The notes below the pieces were generated by a model. It searched no databases and had not been told where the DNA came from. It worked only from the letters and a program-made list of their open reading frames with translations. Shown here one piece after another: positions 52,200 through 61,428 of a stretch of DNA of 64,000 nt. The stretch lies in the NCBI GenBank assembly GCA_034421095.1, contig DAOUKR010000018.1:1-64000 (forward strand), in the 5' to 3' direction. The stretch is from JAGWBG01 sp034421095 (GTDB lineage Bacteria; Chloroflexota; Dehalococcoidia; Lucifugimonadales; JAGWBF01). The first letter of the stretch is position 1, and every line of letters starts with the position of its first letter. Position numbers and translations under genes: made by a program.

Positions 52200-53330
52200 T
52201 TAGCCCGCTCTGTGGGTCGGGAATATAAGCTGCTTCACTGACTCCACGCTCTTTTCAGCGAAGCTACGGGCCTCCTGCCTTACATTCTCTGGAACGACTG
52301 CCGGCACTTCCGAGTCCAGCAGTCGTTCCCATCCATATTTCTGCCGACATTCCACGGGTATCTCGTCGGGCCAATCTCTCTCCAGCATTACCCCATAAGC
52401 CAGAGTCCAGCACCGGGCCACCGCGCCCAGGTCGTATCCTCCCCCACCGGTAGCCAGCCAGGGCAGCCCCATGCGGGCGAACTCCCTGACAGCCTCTCCG
52501 AATCCTCGCGAAGAAATCTGCAAGTGGGCCAGGGGGTCGCTATGGTAGCTGTCAATACCCAGCTGTGTGACCAGTACGTCGGGCTTGAAAGCGGCTACCA
52601 GGGGAGGGACTATCTCCCGGAACGCCCACAGGTAGGTGTCGTCGTCGGTGTAGGGGTACAGGGGCACGTTAACGGAGAACCCCGTCCCCGGACCAGCGCC
52701 TGTCTCCTCCACAAATCCCGTTCCAGGAAAGAGGAACATCCCCGACTCATGGATGGATATGGTCAGCACGCGGTCGTTGTCGTAGAATGCGTTCTGTACC
52801 CCGTCGCCGTGGTGAGCGTCTATGTCCACGTAAACGACCCTAAGTCCTTTGTCCAGAAGCTGCCGTATGGCTATAGCTGGGTCGTTGAACACGCAGAAGC
52901 CCGAGGCGTTTCCGGCGGCGGCGTGATGGAGTCCCCCGGAGATGTTGAAGGCCACGCTCGCACGGTTGCCATCTATAAGCTCCGCAGCCACGACGGACGC
53001 CCCCGTACTCAGGAGAGCGGCCTCGTACATGCCCTCGTAGATGGGATTGTCTCCCCCCGCGCCAAAGCTGAACCTGGCGGGATCATACTTTCTCTCGCCA
53101 AGGCTGAAGCTCCTCACCGCCTCCACATACTCGGCATCATGCACGCTGGTTATCTCTTCCACAGTCGCCGGGCGAGGCTCTACCAGGGTAGAATTCTCGT
53201 CCTCGAAAGCATGGTACGCATCCAGAAGCTCGTAGGTATACTTCAGGCGCACGGCCCTGAGGGGATGGTCGGCTCTCAGGACGTGGCGCGACATGGCATC
53301 GTGATAAACAAAGGCGGCTTTCCTGCTCAT
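52200..53330 (-). CDS. AcuC-like histone-deacetylase-family protein
   Basis: About 376 residues from the ATG at 53330; an in-frame TTG at 53366 is possible but less like the family. These zinc-dependent deacetylases remove acetyl groups from lysine, for example on acetyl-CoA synthetase. The zinc and catalytic residues are in GGLHHAAAGNASGFCVFNDP, YVDIDAHHGDGVQNAFYDN (Asp-x-His) and QLGIDSYHSDPLAHL. N-terminal FVYHDAMSRHVLRADHPLRA is typical. The physiological substrate may be Acs (32879), which carries the lysine that AcuC acts on; this is inference. It converges with dnaK. Confidence 0.9.
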   Translation of the reverse strand: MSRKAAFVYHDAMSRHVLRADHPLRAVRLKYTYELLDAYHAFEDENSTLVEPRPATVEEITSVHDAEYVEAVRSFSLGERKYDPARFSFGAGGDNPIYEGMYEAALLSTGASVVAAELIDGNRASVAFNISGGLHHAAAGNASGFCVFNDPAIAIRQLLDKGLRVVYVDIDAHHGDGVQNAFYDNDRVLTISIHESGMFLFPGTGFVEETGAGPGTGFSVNVPLYPYTDDDTYLWAFREIVPPLVAAFKPDVLVTQLGIDSYHSDPLAHLQISSRGFGEAVREFARMGLPWLATGGGGYDLGAVARCWTLAYGVMLERDWPDEIPVECRQKYGWERLLDSEVPAVVPENVRQEARSFAEKSVESVKQLIFPTHRAG

Positions 53331-53460
53331 CCCCTTGAGTCTAGTCAAATTCCCAACGATGGTCAAGGCCCCTTGTCCCTAGTCCCACAAAGGCCGTATA
53401 TGTATTAGAATGTAACCGCCATCTCAGGCCCGCAAATAAATACGCAGTGAAGGGGGACCC

Positions 53461-53838
53461 GTGACTACCGAAGAGAAGCAGGCATACATAGACAAGATTC
53501 TCAAGGACAGGGGCTATATTCTGGAGATGCACAAAATCCTGGTGGAGGCTGACCTGGACTGGGTAAAGGCCTACGACCCCTTTATAGAGGCCACCTATAT
53601 CGGGCAGCGCATCCTGGACCGCAAGACAAAGGAGCTTCTGCAAATCGTTGTGGAGGCGGCGCTAAGGGCGGACGTGGAGCACATCCAGGCCCACGTAAGG
53701 GTGGCCATGGAGAACGGCGCAACCCCCCAGGAGATACTGGAGGCCATGGAATCGGTGGTGATGCCCATGGGGATGCTCGCCTTCCGCCGGGGTCTCCAGG
53801 CCTGGGCAGCCGAGGTCGGGGCGGGCCAGCAGGGGTGA
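53461..53838 (+). CDS. Carboxymuconolactone decarboxylase-family protein
   Basis: 125 residues, GTG start with GAAGGGGG upstream. Alpha-helical CMD fold: DWVKAYDPFIEATYIGQRIL, DRKTKELLQIVVEAALRADV, EHIQAHVRVAMENGATPQEI. The ExxxxxxCxxCxxH motif of the AhpD peroxidase-like branch is missing, so it is not a thiol peroxidase; a role as a lactone decarboxylase or an unknown enzyme is more likely. The gene stands alone between divergent and convergent neighbours. Confidence 0.85.
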   Translation: MTTEEKQAYIDKILKDRGYILEMHKILVEADLDWVKAYDPFIEATYIGQRILDRKTKELLQIVVEAALRADVEHIQAHVRVAMENGATPQEILEAMESVVMPMGMLAFRRGLQAWAAEVGAGQQG

Positions 53839-53987
53839 GGTATGTGCTTGGCTGGGCCATTGACGCTCTGATAGTGGCTGGCTACAATATGCGAAACAGG
53901 CACGGAATTGACCGCGGTCTGTTGAATCCAGTACGGTTCCGCTGTTGACCACTGGTAGCACCAAGTTCTATGCACGAGTAAACAGAT

Positions 53988-56900
53988 ATGACATCCAAGT
54001 CTATTCGTGACAGTATCGAGGAATCTCGAAAAGAACTGCTGGACTTGAGCTTCCGAAACCCGCTGCTGAACTACCGTTCGCTTCGCGCCCGTGGCGTGGA
54101 AATAGTGGGCGAGAGTTCAGACCAGGTATTCGAGACGTTGGTCACAGATGGAAAACCAATGTCCTTCCTTGCCAGACAGGAAGATGATGACTCTGACACC
54201 GAGTCGTGGGAGACCGGCCTTCCCACATATCTCGCTGCCAACCAGACTGACCGCCGACTCCAGACCGGCGAGTCGTCGGCAAACCTCCAGAAACGGCTCC
54301 TGACTACCTACCGTTTCGCCAATACTACCATTGAAGAAACAGGCGTCAACACCCTTTTCCTGGCGTTAGGGATGCTTCGATGGTACGAGGCTGATCAGAG
54401 CGAACAGGAGCGCCTGTCACCACTCATCCTCATTCCGGTACGGCTGGAACGGCAAGGCGTCCGTGAGCAGTTCCGGGTGGAGTACAACGGCGAAGACCTC
54501 GGGACTAACCTGTCCCTCATCGAAAAAGCCCGCTCAGATTTCGGTATTTCCCTTCCCGGACCAGATGAAATAGAGCAAGTGGCTGAGGGTACTATCGGCA
54601 TCAGCGATTATTTTGACCTGGTGGCGGAACGTGTCCGGCAATCCGGGCTTGAAAGGTGGATTGTAGACCCCGATAGTATCGCTCTGGGGTTCTTCGCCTA
54701 CAACAAGCTCCTGATGTACCAAGATCTAGACGTTGCAGCGTGGCCGAAGGGAGAGCGTATCGAGGACAACGAAATTGTCCTCGCTCTGTATCGCGACGGA
54801 TTCAGCGAACCCGCCCAGAGCATCCCCGACGATGCTCACTTGGACAACCACCTCAGACCTCAAGACACCTATCACGTGCTGGATGCCGATTCTTCCCAGT
54901 CTCTAGCAATTCTCGACGCCATCGCCGGCCGCAACATGATCATTCAGGGGCCACCCGGTACCGGCAAGTCCCAGACCATCACCAACATCATCGCCGAGGC
55001 CGTCGGGCGAGGTAAACGAGTTTTGTTCGTTGCCGAGAAGATGGCCGCTCTAGAAGTAGTCAAACGCAGATTGGACAACATTGGCTTGGGGGACACATGC
55101 CTGGAACTGCATAGCCACAAGACTAACAAGCGCGAGACTCTCGCTGAACTGGGACGAGTTCTGGGTCTTAAAAGTCCGGCTACTGACAGCATGGAGATTG
55201 AGGACACGCTAAGCAACTTACTCCGAACCAGAAACCAACTCAACGACTATGCTACTGCCGTCAACACTCCCGTCGGGGCCAGTGGCGTCACACCCAACGA
55301 CGCCTTCGGAAAACTGCTGACGTCGGGATTGGCAGCTAACGAGAGTCCCAATCCCATCTCGTGGCCACACGTAAACGGTATCAGCAACTGGACTGGAGCG
55401 GACTTTACTCGCAAGAAGGAAGTTGTGGAGGATTTACGCCTGCGTTTGCAGAGCGTTGGGGCCGTTCGCCAGCATCCCTTCTTGGGGTGCAGTCTCCGTA
55501 ATCTTCTGCCCACTCCGCAGGCATCTCTGCGCGAAAATATTGAGGCCGCGACCAACGCTTTGGAAACCCTGACCGACCTGTCCGATTCCTTGGCCCGCGA
55601 ACTGAACCTAGAGTGTCCGGTAGATGCCACCAAAGTCGACACTCTTCTAAACACCGCCAAGCACGTAGCAGAGGTACCGAACCTTAGTGGTCTGAACTTG
55701 ACAGCGCAGCTTTGGCAGTCCCACCCCAAACAAATCGCAGAACTGATGGAGATAGGTCTCGCATGGCAGCAGATGCACTCTAAACACGAATCCTCTCTGC
55801 TGCCTCAAGCATGGGACGCCGACTTGTCCCAAGTGCGCCATGTCTTGAACACTAAGGGTCGCAGTTTCTTCGGGCGTTTATTCTCTTCAAGCTACCGGCA
55901 AGCTCGCAGTGAGCTTGCTGCGTTGCTGACCGGCGAACTTCCCCGAGATGTTGACCATCAAATCGCACTGATTGACGCCATTAGCCAAGAACAGCAGTTG
56001 CGGGCAAATTTGAGATTTGATCAATCCGGGGGCAAGTATCGGGATGCAGCATCAGCCTTGGGCAGCCACTGGGCAGGCCATAACACTGATTGGACCACCG
56101 TTGAGCCCATAACCCGGTGGTGGCTTAACTTGCAGGACGGAGTTGTACATGACCGTGTCCCACTCGATGCCGTCAGAGTATTACAAGCCTGGCCGGACGC
56201 AGGACGTTGGACCAACATACCAACTAAGATTGACCAAATTAGCCACGCTTTGAGTCGTTACCTGGATTGTGTCGGAGAATTGTTGTCGGTATTGGACATG
56301 GACGAGCAGAAGCGATTTGGTGACCCCGGCGGGTTAATCACCTTATCATTCCTTGAACAGCGCCGCGTATTGAATGAATGGGCCGCCAGGCTTCCGGAAA
56401 TCCAGGATGTCATCGGGTTCAACAATGGTGCAGACGCTGCCTCGGCAGAAGGACTGGGGCCGGTAGTCATGGTTGCCGAGCAACGCCCTGACGCCGCAGT
56501 ATCCCTAACAAGCTGGTTTGAGCGCGCCTGGTACGAAAGCGTTGTGGAAACCGCCTTCGCAGAGCGTCCAACGCTGCGGGACTTCGACAGCCAAGTCCAC
56601 GAGAGCCGAATCGAGCGGTTCAAGGAACTGGACCGCCAATCCCAGCTCGACAATGTTACCCGTGTCACTATGACCCACATGGAAGGCCCCTCGCAATTGA
56701 ACGACATGCCCCAGCGCCTTAACCGGGTCAGCACCTACGACTCCGATTCCGAGACGACCCAGAGGAGGTGGCAGGAGCAGTTGAGGTTCTTGCGTCGCGA
56801 AATCGCGAAGAGGTCCCGGCATAAACCAATTCGCCAATTGGTGCAACAGTCCGGGGAGATTATCCAGGAGCTAAAGCCCGTCTTTATGATGAGTCCCCTT

Positions 56901-58166
56901 TCCATAGCAACTTATCTAGCGCCGGGCAGCGTCAAGTTCGATCTTTTGATCTTCGACGAGGCCAGCCAAGTGAGGCCGGTGGACGCCTTTGGTGCCCTGC
57001 TACGAACCCAGAAGGCCGTGGTGGTAGGCGACAGCCGGCAGCTACCGCCTACCAGTTTCTTTGATCGCGCGGCTCATTCGGATGACAGCGACGACCAGAG
57101 TGAGACCGCCGACATCGAAAGTATCCTTGGGTTGTTCAACTCCAAAGGTGCCCCAGAACGGCACCTGCACTGGCACTACCGTAGCCGGCATGAGTCACTC
57201 ATAGCTGTATCCAACCGAGAGTTCTATGACAACAGACTGATGGTCTTTCCCAGTCCGCACACCGACAGGGAAGCCATCGGGCTGCGCCTTCATTACTTAC
57301 CTAACGCAATGTACGACCGAGGCAGAAGCGGCGTCAACCGTGTGGAAGCCGAGGCTGTCGCTCAGGCGGTCATGGAGCACGCGACTCGTTCCCCAGAACT
57401 AACTCTGGGCGTGGCTGCCTTCGGAGTGCGCCAAGCTGAGGCAATTCAGGACGAGGTGGAACTGCTCCGACGGATGGACGACTCCCGCGAGGCGTTTTTC
57501 GCATCGCATCCCGACGAGCCGTTTTTCGTCAAGAACCTGGAGAACGTGCAAGGTGATGAGCGCGACGTCATCTTCATCAGCATTGGTTATGGTCACGACG
57601 AAACTGGGCAGGTCTCGATGAATTTCGGCCCGCTTAATAGCGACGGCGGAGAACGCCGCCTGAACGTTCTAATTACCCGGGCGAAGCAGCAATGCCACGT
57701 ATTCACTAACCTGCACTCCGATGATGTTGACTTGGGCCGCTCCCAGGCCTTCGGCGTGCGGGCATTGAAAACATTTCTAGCTTACGCCGAAACTGGAGTG
57801 ATGCCGAAGGATGTTCCTCACGAGAGCGACTTTGTCGTTGACTCACCTTTCCAGCAAGCAGTAGCAGCGCGCCTGAAACAACGGGGCTACTCAGTAGATC
57901 AGGAAGTCGCCGCGGGTGGCAAATTCATTGACATCGGAATCCTGGACCCTGAACGGCCGGGGCGGTACATCATCGGCATTGAATGTGACGGGGCAACCTA
58001 CCACAGCCCCCGCTCCGCCCGTGATCGAGACCGGCTGCGAGAGCAGGTATTGCGCGGTCTTGGCTGGAAACTGCATCGTATCTGGAGCACCGATTGGTTC
58101 CGCAACCCTGAACGGGAGTTGCAGAGGGCTATTGAGGCCATTGAGGAAGCCAAAGCCACGTCATAG
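53988..58166 (+). CDS. DUF4011-SF1 helicase-Vsr-like nuclease (Hhe-like defence protein)
   Basis: 1392 residues. N-terminal DUF4011: SIEESRKELLDLSFRNPLLN at the start and a short region ETGVNTLFLALGMLRWYEAD. The helicase core has Walker A GPPGTGKSQTITNIIAEA (residue 321 on) and Walker B LLIFDEASQVRPVDAF (near 985), with motif III VVVGDSRQLPPTSFF and motif VI VLITRAKQQCHVF. The C-terminal domain from about 1282 has IDIGILDPE, IGIECDGATYHSPRSARDRD and WKLHRIWSTDWFRNP, the DUF559/Vsr-type PD-(D/E)xK nuclease. This same order of domains has been reported as the single-protein Hhe anti-phage system. The gene is alone on its strand, so it would act as one polypeptide. Confidence 0.82.
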   Translation: MTSKSIRDSIEESRKELLDLSFRNPLLNYRSLRARGVEIVGESSDQVFETLVTDGKPMSFLARQEDDDSDTESWETGLPTYLAANQTDRRLQTGESSANLQKRLLTTYRFANTTIEETGVNTLFLALGMLRWYEADQSEQERLSPLILIPVRLERQGVREQFRVEYNGEDLGTNLSLIEKARSDFGISLPGPDEIEQVAEGTIGISDYFDLVAERVRQSGLERWIVDPDSIALGFFAYNKLLMYQDLDVAAWPKGERIEDNEIVLALYRDGFSEPAQSIPDDAHLDNHLRPQDTYHVLDADSSQSLAILDAIAGRNMIIQGPPGTGKSQTITNIIAEAVGRGKRVLFVAEKMAALEVVKRRLDNIGLGDTCLELHSHKTNKRETLAELGRVLGLKSPATDSMEIEDTLSNLLRTRNQLNDYATAVNTPVGASGVTPNDAFGKLLTSGLAANESPNPISWPHVNGISNWTGADFTRKKEVVEDLRLRLQSVGAVRQHPFLGCSLRNLLPTPQASLRENIEAATNALETLTDLSDSLARELNLECPVDATKVDTLLNTAKHVAEVPNLSGLNLTAQLWQSHPKQIAELMEIGLAWQQMHSKHESSLLPQAWDADLSQVRHVLNTKGRSFFGRLFSSSYRQARSELAALLTGELPRDVDHQIALIDAISQEQQLRANLRFDQSGGKYRDAASALGSHWAGHNTDWTTVEPITRWWLNLQDGVVHDRVPLDAVRVLQAWPDAGRWTNIPTKIDQISHALSRYLDCVGELLSVLDMDEQKRFGDPGGLITLSFLEQRRVLNEWAARLPEIQDVIGFNNGADAASAEGLGPVVMVAEQRPDAAVSLTSWFERAWYESVVETAFAERPTLRDFDSQVHESRIERFKELDRQSQLDNVTRVTMTHMEGPSQLNDMPQRLNRVSTYDSDSETTQRRWQEQLRFLRREIAKRSRHKPIRQLVQQSGEIIQELKPVFMMSPLSIATYLAPGSVKFDLLIFDEASQVRPVDAFGALLRTQKAVVVGDSRQLPPTSFFDRAAHSDDSDDQSETADIESILGLFNSKGAPERHLHWHYRSRHESLIAVSNREFYDNRLMVFPSPHTDREAIGLRLHYLPNAMYDRGRSGVNRVEAEAVAQAVMEHATRSPELTLGVAAFGVRQAEAIQDEVELLRRMDDSREAFFASHPDEPFFVKNLENVQGDERDVIFISIGYGHDETGQVSMNFGPLNSDGGERRLNVLITRAKQQCHVFTNLHSDDVDLGRSQAFGVRALKTFLAYAETGVMPKDVPHESDFVVDSPFQQAVAARLKQRGYSVDQEVAAGGKFIDIGILDPERPGRYIIGIECDGATYHSPRSARDRDRLREQVLRGLGWKLHRIWSTDWFRNPERELQRAIEAIEEAKATS

Positions 58167-58295
58167 TTGGGTAAGAACGTTCTTGTCGGCCCCACGCTTC
58201 AAGTCTTGCCACAGGGGATGGGTCATGCTAACATGACCTGTATGTAGCCTTCAGGCAGGATCGATGCCGCAGCACGCACAGGAGGAAGGTAAGGT

Positions 58296-58508
58296 ATGGA
58301 CATACCCATCGTCTATACTCTCGCTAGTTGAGGCGCCAGCGATAAGCTGAGGGAGTCGTGGACTCGCCAGGGTATTGCCTTTGAGGAGCGCCGGGTAGAT
58401 GAGAAACAGGAGTGGCTTGATGAAATCCTGAACTACTCCGACGTCGCCCCCACCATTATCTACCCCGACGGCCGGGTGGAGATAGGGTTCGAGGGTGAGG
58501 TGGGTTGA
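58296..58508 (+). CDS. Putative selenocysteine-containing glutaredoxin
   Basis: ATG at 58296 with GGAGG at 58281-58285. Read through one in-frame TGA (58329-58331), the frame gives a 70-residue glutaredoxin: MDIPIVYTLAS, U12, GASDKLRESWTRQGIAFEER, RVDEKQEWLDEILNY, then VAPTIIYPDGRVEIGFEGEV. The TGA stands exactly where the nucleophilic Cys of the Cxx(C/S) motif occurs, so the active site would be UGAS. The fold pattern beta-alpha-beta-alpha, the cis-Pro VAP and the GFEGEVG end are all intact after the TGA. A hairpin with a GUG apical loop lies 16-39 nt downstream. Alternatives: a Cys-to-TGA nonsense mutation or a base-call error. The SelA/B/C/D machinery is not in this window. The next gene is also thioredoxin-like. 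Confidence 0.65.
58347..58370 (+). promoter_or_regulatory. SECIS-like hairpin downstream of the in-frame TGA
   Basis: Starting 16 nt after the TGA, CTG (58347-58349) pairs with CAG (58368-58370), and GAGTC (58353-58357) pairs with GACTC (58361-58365), with a G-C pair between and a small bulge and mismatch. The apical loop is GTG (58358-58360), a G in its first two positions, 26-28 nt after the TGA. Distance and loop fit the bacterial SECIS rule (loop 16-37 nt downstream). Folding by hand only. Confidence 0.5.
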
Positions 58509-58631
58509 GCGCTCGCCTGAAAGGTGGCGGCGCTGCCTTACGATATGACGCCTTGTATAGAGCCGAGGCCGTTGGTTTCCCTCGGTGAGATTCAACAACA
58601 TGGACACCCAGTCGGGTAAGAGGGAGGAGAC

Positions 58632-59219
58632 ATGGCACGCGAGACAAGTGTGGTGACGCCGGAGAAGTACGCCAGTGGGTTCACCTATGAGGAGTACCTT
58701 GCACAAATCAAGGTCAATAAGAATTGGTTCGAGCAGCTTTACGACACTTTCCAGCTCCAACCCGAAGATGCCGAGTTCTTCAGGAAGGCTTCCCAAAGCC
58801 CCAACGGTCCCACCAAGATGATGATTATCGGCGAGGACTGGTGCCCCGACGTGTACAGGGGTATGCCCATGATGGCCAGAATCGCCGAGGCAGCGGATAT
58901 GGAGGTACGGGTCTTTCCCCGCGACTCCCACATGGACATCATGAACGAGTTCCTGAAAGAGGGAAAGTGGGCATCAATCCCGACTGCCGTATTCTACACC
59001 AAAGACCATCAGTATATCTGCCACTGGATTGAACGACCCGAGCTGGCCGAACGCGAGATGGCCGAGATAAACGCCCAACTCCAGAGTGAGTTGCCCGACG
59101 CTGATGAGCATCGACTCAGGGCCGCCGCTCGCCCTCGAAACCAGGAGCGCTTCCCGGCATGGCAGCAGGAGTCCGTGCGAGAGATTCGGGAGATGCTGGC
59201 GCAGAGTCTTGGCTTGTAG
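58632..59219 (+). CDS. Thioredoxin-family protein
   Basis: 195 residues, ATG with GGGAGGAG just upstream. An N-terminal helical part (YEEYLAQIKVNKNWFEQLYD) precedes a thioredoxin-like core: MMIIGEDWCPDVYRGMPMMA (single Cys in WCPDV rather than CxxC), VRVFPRDSHMDIMNEFLKEG, KWASIPTAVFYTKDHQYICH with the cis-Pro. With only one Cys at the active site it cannot do simple dithiol exchange and may act as a monothiol or structural thioredoxin fold. It follows the putative selenoglutaredoxin by about 120 bp on the same strand, so a shared redox role is possible. Confidence 0.78.
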   Translation: MARETSVVTPEKYASGFTYEEYLAQIKVNKNWFEQLYDTFQLQPEDAEFFRKASQSPNGPTKMMIIGEDWCPDVYRGMPMMARIAEAADMEVRVFPRDSHMDIMNEFLKEGKWASIPTAVFYTKDHQYICHWIERPELAEREMAEINAQLQSELPDADEHRLRAAARPRNQERFPAWQQESVREIREMLAQSLGL

Positions 59220-59248
59220 GGCACGCTGACACTTCCTGGTCGCCCGTT

Positions 59249-59308
59249 CCTGGATTCCGGCTCAAGGTTCGCCACGGCGAATCTACCGGAGGTACGACCG
59301 GAATGAAG
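59249..59308. repeat. Palindromic intergenic repeat (REP-like)
   Basis: CCTGGATTCCGGCTCAAGGT, then GCCACGGCGA, and ends CCGGAATGAAGC, with partly complementary CCGG arms. Shares the GGATTCCGGC/GGAATGA core with 45694 and 47745. Confidence 0.5.
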
Positions 59309-59327
59309 CAGGCTGTTCAGGGGTTCA

Positions 59328-61409
59328 CTAGGGAGCCGCCGGCTCTAGCGTGAGGGTGTACCTGGCTTCGTGGTTGGTCTTGGGGGCCAGCGCCGCCACG
59401 ACCACCACGACGTCGTCGAGGTCCTCCAGCCTCCGAATCACCATCTCGCCCCCGTTGTTCTCATCCAGCGCCATCTCTCTCACCCTTGTCTCGTCCCCTA
59501 CTTCGACGACCTGAACGACATAGTCCTGAGGCACCCGATTATCTATCCTGACAAACCCCTCCGCGTTCCAGCCCTCATCTTCCCGCTCGCTATCAAAAAA
59601 ACCAATCTCAGGCACGGATATATCGTCGAAGCAAAGCCCCATGCCATTGATTGCGTCGTCGGTAACGTAGTGGAAACGGAGGAGTACCTGCCGACCGGCA
59701 TAGGGCGTCAGGCTGACATCCACGTCTCTCCAGCCGTCGCTGACCCCCGTATAGCCCGGGCCAAAGCTGTTCCCCACGGGATTTGCCGGGGAGGTCCCCG
59801 GGGCCTCAACTATGTCCCAGGTAACGCCCCCATCCGAGGAGATTTGAACATAGCCGTAGTCCCAGTCCTCCTCCACGTCGAACCATAATCTGAATTTGAG
59901 GGTCGCCACGTCCGTATCGGAGAGGTCGAGCATCCGGCTGAGGGATGAGCTTATCGAGTCTCCCCGATTGCTCCACCAGCAACTTCCACTGTCCGGTGAA
60001 AGACGCAACAGGGAGTTCTCCGCCTGCCCCTGGAAGTACAGCTTCACGTCCCCCTTAGTTATGTCAATTGAGGTGTACTCTGCCGAGTACTGGGGTATGG
60101 AGTAACTCCTCTCACCAGGCTCCCTAATTCGCGACGTGACTACCGCCTGCACGTCGTTATGGGGATAGCTGTACACTCCACCGCCAGGCTCGTCAAGGTA
60201 GTTGGCAATTATCCAGTCCCTGAAGATGTCACGGAAGTCCAGGTCATAGCCCTGGCGGGCCAAGTAAGAGTTGATGCCCCCGATGCCATCCGATTGTTCT
60301 TCTACCAGCAGCTTCAAAGCACCCGGGGGGGCGTAATGAGAGGTAAGGTAGCGGAAAAAGAGGAAGGCTGCGCCATAGTGGAGGGAGGTGGGCGAGTCGG
60401 CGGGCCAGTTGACAAGCGATGTGGTAGGAGACCTGAGAAAAGCGTCCTGACTGGAAGGTCTGAATTCCACCAGGGAGACAGCCACTTCTGCCAGCCCCTC
60501 GTTGACCCAGGTCTCCTCGGTGGGGTCGCCGTGCCAGTGGACTGCGTGCTGTAGCTCATGGGAAAGCACTGACAGATATACCGGGGAGCCTACTCTGAGG
60601 GAGCCGGCATTCATGTAAAGCATTTCGCGCTGATTGCTATGTTGGTGTACCAGGGAAGAATATTCATCTATAGAGCTAAAATAGCCGGCCACAGGCCCTC
60701 TGAGGCGAGCGTGCAGTATGGTGATGTGGGGGTCGTTGTCCACGCCGGGTGTCCACTCGGTGCCGAAAGCGGCGGTGACCCCGGGATATATCTCATCCTC
60801 AAAGACCCTTGAGGCCCTCTCCAGGTCCCTCCGGGATACGTCCAACCCGTCTTCCACGTACCAGTAGGCATGGGGACTAACCAGACGAAGGGTGGCCTCG
60901 CTGGTGTAGACCCGTACTTCCCCGACGTCGGTCAGCCAGAAGGTGTCCCGTCGCCCTTCCGTGTAGCTTACTGGAGTGGGGTTAACTATCCTCGGAATGG
61001 GCTCGGCAACCTTGCGAAGGGACCGGGCCAACTCGAACAGGTCCCGGTCCGGGGCTTCGGGGAATTCCCCATCCGTAGGTTGGGGAGATACAGGACGAGA
61101 AGTGGGACCGAAGGCAGGCGTCGGCCGATTGGTGGATGTCCCGGTTGTGTCCGGTGGCGGGGTAACGACCGCTCCCGCTGTGCCGGACGAGGGGTATGCA
61201 GAAGGGCTTGGCGTAGCTTCCGATGGTACGTGGGATGCATCCGCCGCACTCTCGAGAGACGGCTGTGGTGTGGACTGTGTTCTGGAGTGGCAAGCCACCG
61301 CCACGACCACAACAGCCGCTATTAGAAGCATCAGAAGGTATGTCTTCGCTCTAGCCTCTCGGAGGCAAGGAGCACCAGACCCTGATACCCGGTCCCTGAG
61401 TTTTATCAT
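59328..61409 (-). CDS. Secreted zinc metalloprotease-like lipoprotein (gluzincin, M6-like)
   Basis: 693 residues. Signal helix YLLMLLIAAVVVVAVAC with a lipobox ending in Cys40, so a lipoprotein on the outside. Residues 41-125 are Thr/Ser/Pro-rich, a linker. The metalloprotease motif is VLSHELQHAVHWHG with the third ligand Glu in NEGLAEVAVSLVEF, a gluzincin of the M6/M30-like type. C-terminal beta-sandwich domains follow (WWSNRGDSISSSLSRMLDLS, a jelly-roll with LLRFHYVTDDAINGMGLCFD, and a final PPC-like DNRVPQDYVVQVVEVGDETR). It probably degrades extracellular protein. No matching export or inhibitor gene nearby. Confidence 0.8.
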   Translation of the reverse strand: MIKLRDRVSGSGAPCLREARAKTYLLMLLIAAVVVVAVACHSRTQSTPQPSLESAADASHVPSEATPSPSAYPSSGTAGAVVTPPPDTTGTSTNRPTPAFGPTSRPVSPQPTDGEFPEAPDRDLFELARSLRKVAEPIPRIVNPTPVSYTEGRRDTFWLTDVGEVRVYTSEATLRLVSPHAYWYVEDGLDVSRRDLERASRVFEDEIYPGVTAAFGTEWTPGVDNDPHITILHARLRGPVAGYFSSIDEYSSLVHQHSNQREMLYMNAGSLRVGSPVYLSVLSHELQHAVHWHGDPTEETWVNEGLAEVAVSLVEFRPSSQDAFLRSPTTSLVNWPADSPTSLHYGAAFLFFRYLTSHYAPPGALKLLVEEQSDGIGGINSYLARQGYDLDFRDIFRDWIIANYLDEPGGGVYSYPHNDVQAVVTSRIREPGERSYSIPQYSAEYTSIDITKGDVKLYFQGQAENSLLRLSPDSGSCWWSNRGDSISSSLSRMLDLSDTDVATLKFRLWFDVEEDWDYGYVQISSDGGVTWDIVEAPGTSPANPVGNSFGPGYTGVSDGWRDVDVSLTPYAGRQVLLRFHYVTDDAINGMGLCFDDISVPEIGFFDSEREDEGWNAEGFVRIDNRVPQDYVVQVVEVGDETRVREMALDENNGGEMVIRRLEDLDDVVVVVAALAPKTNHEARYTLTLEPAAP

Positions 61410-61428
61410 CTTAGTGCCTATTTGAAGG

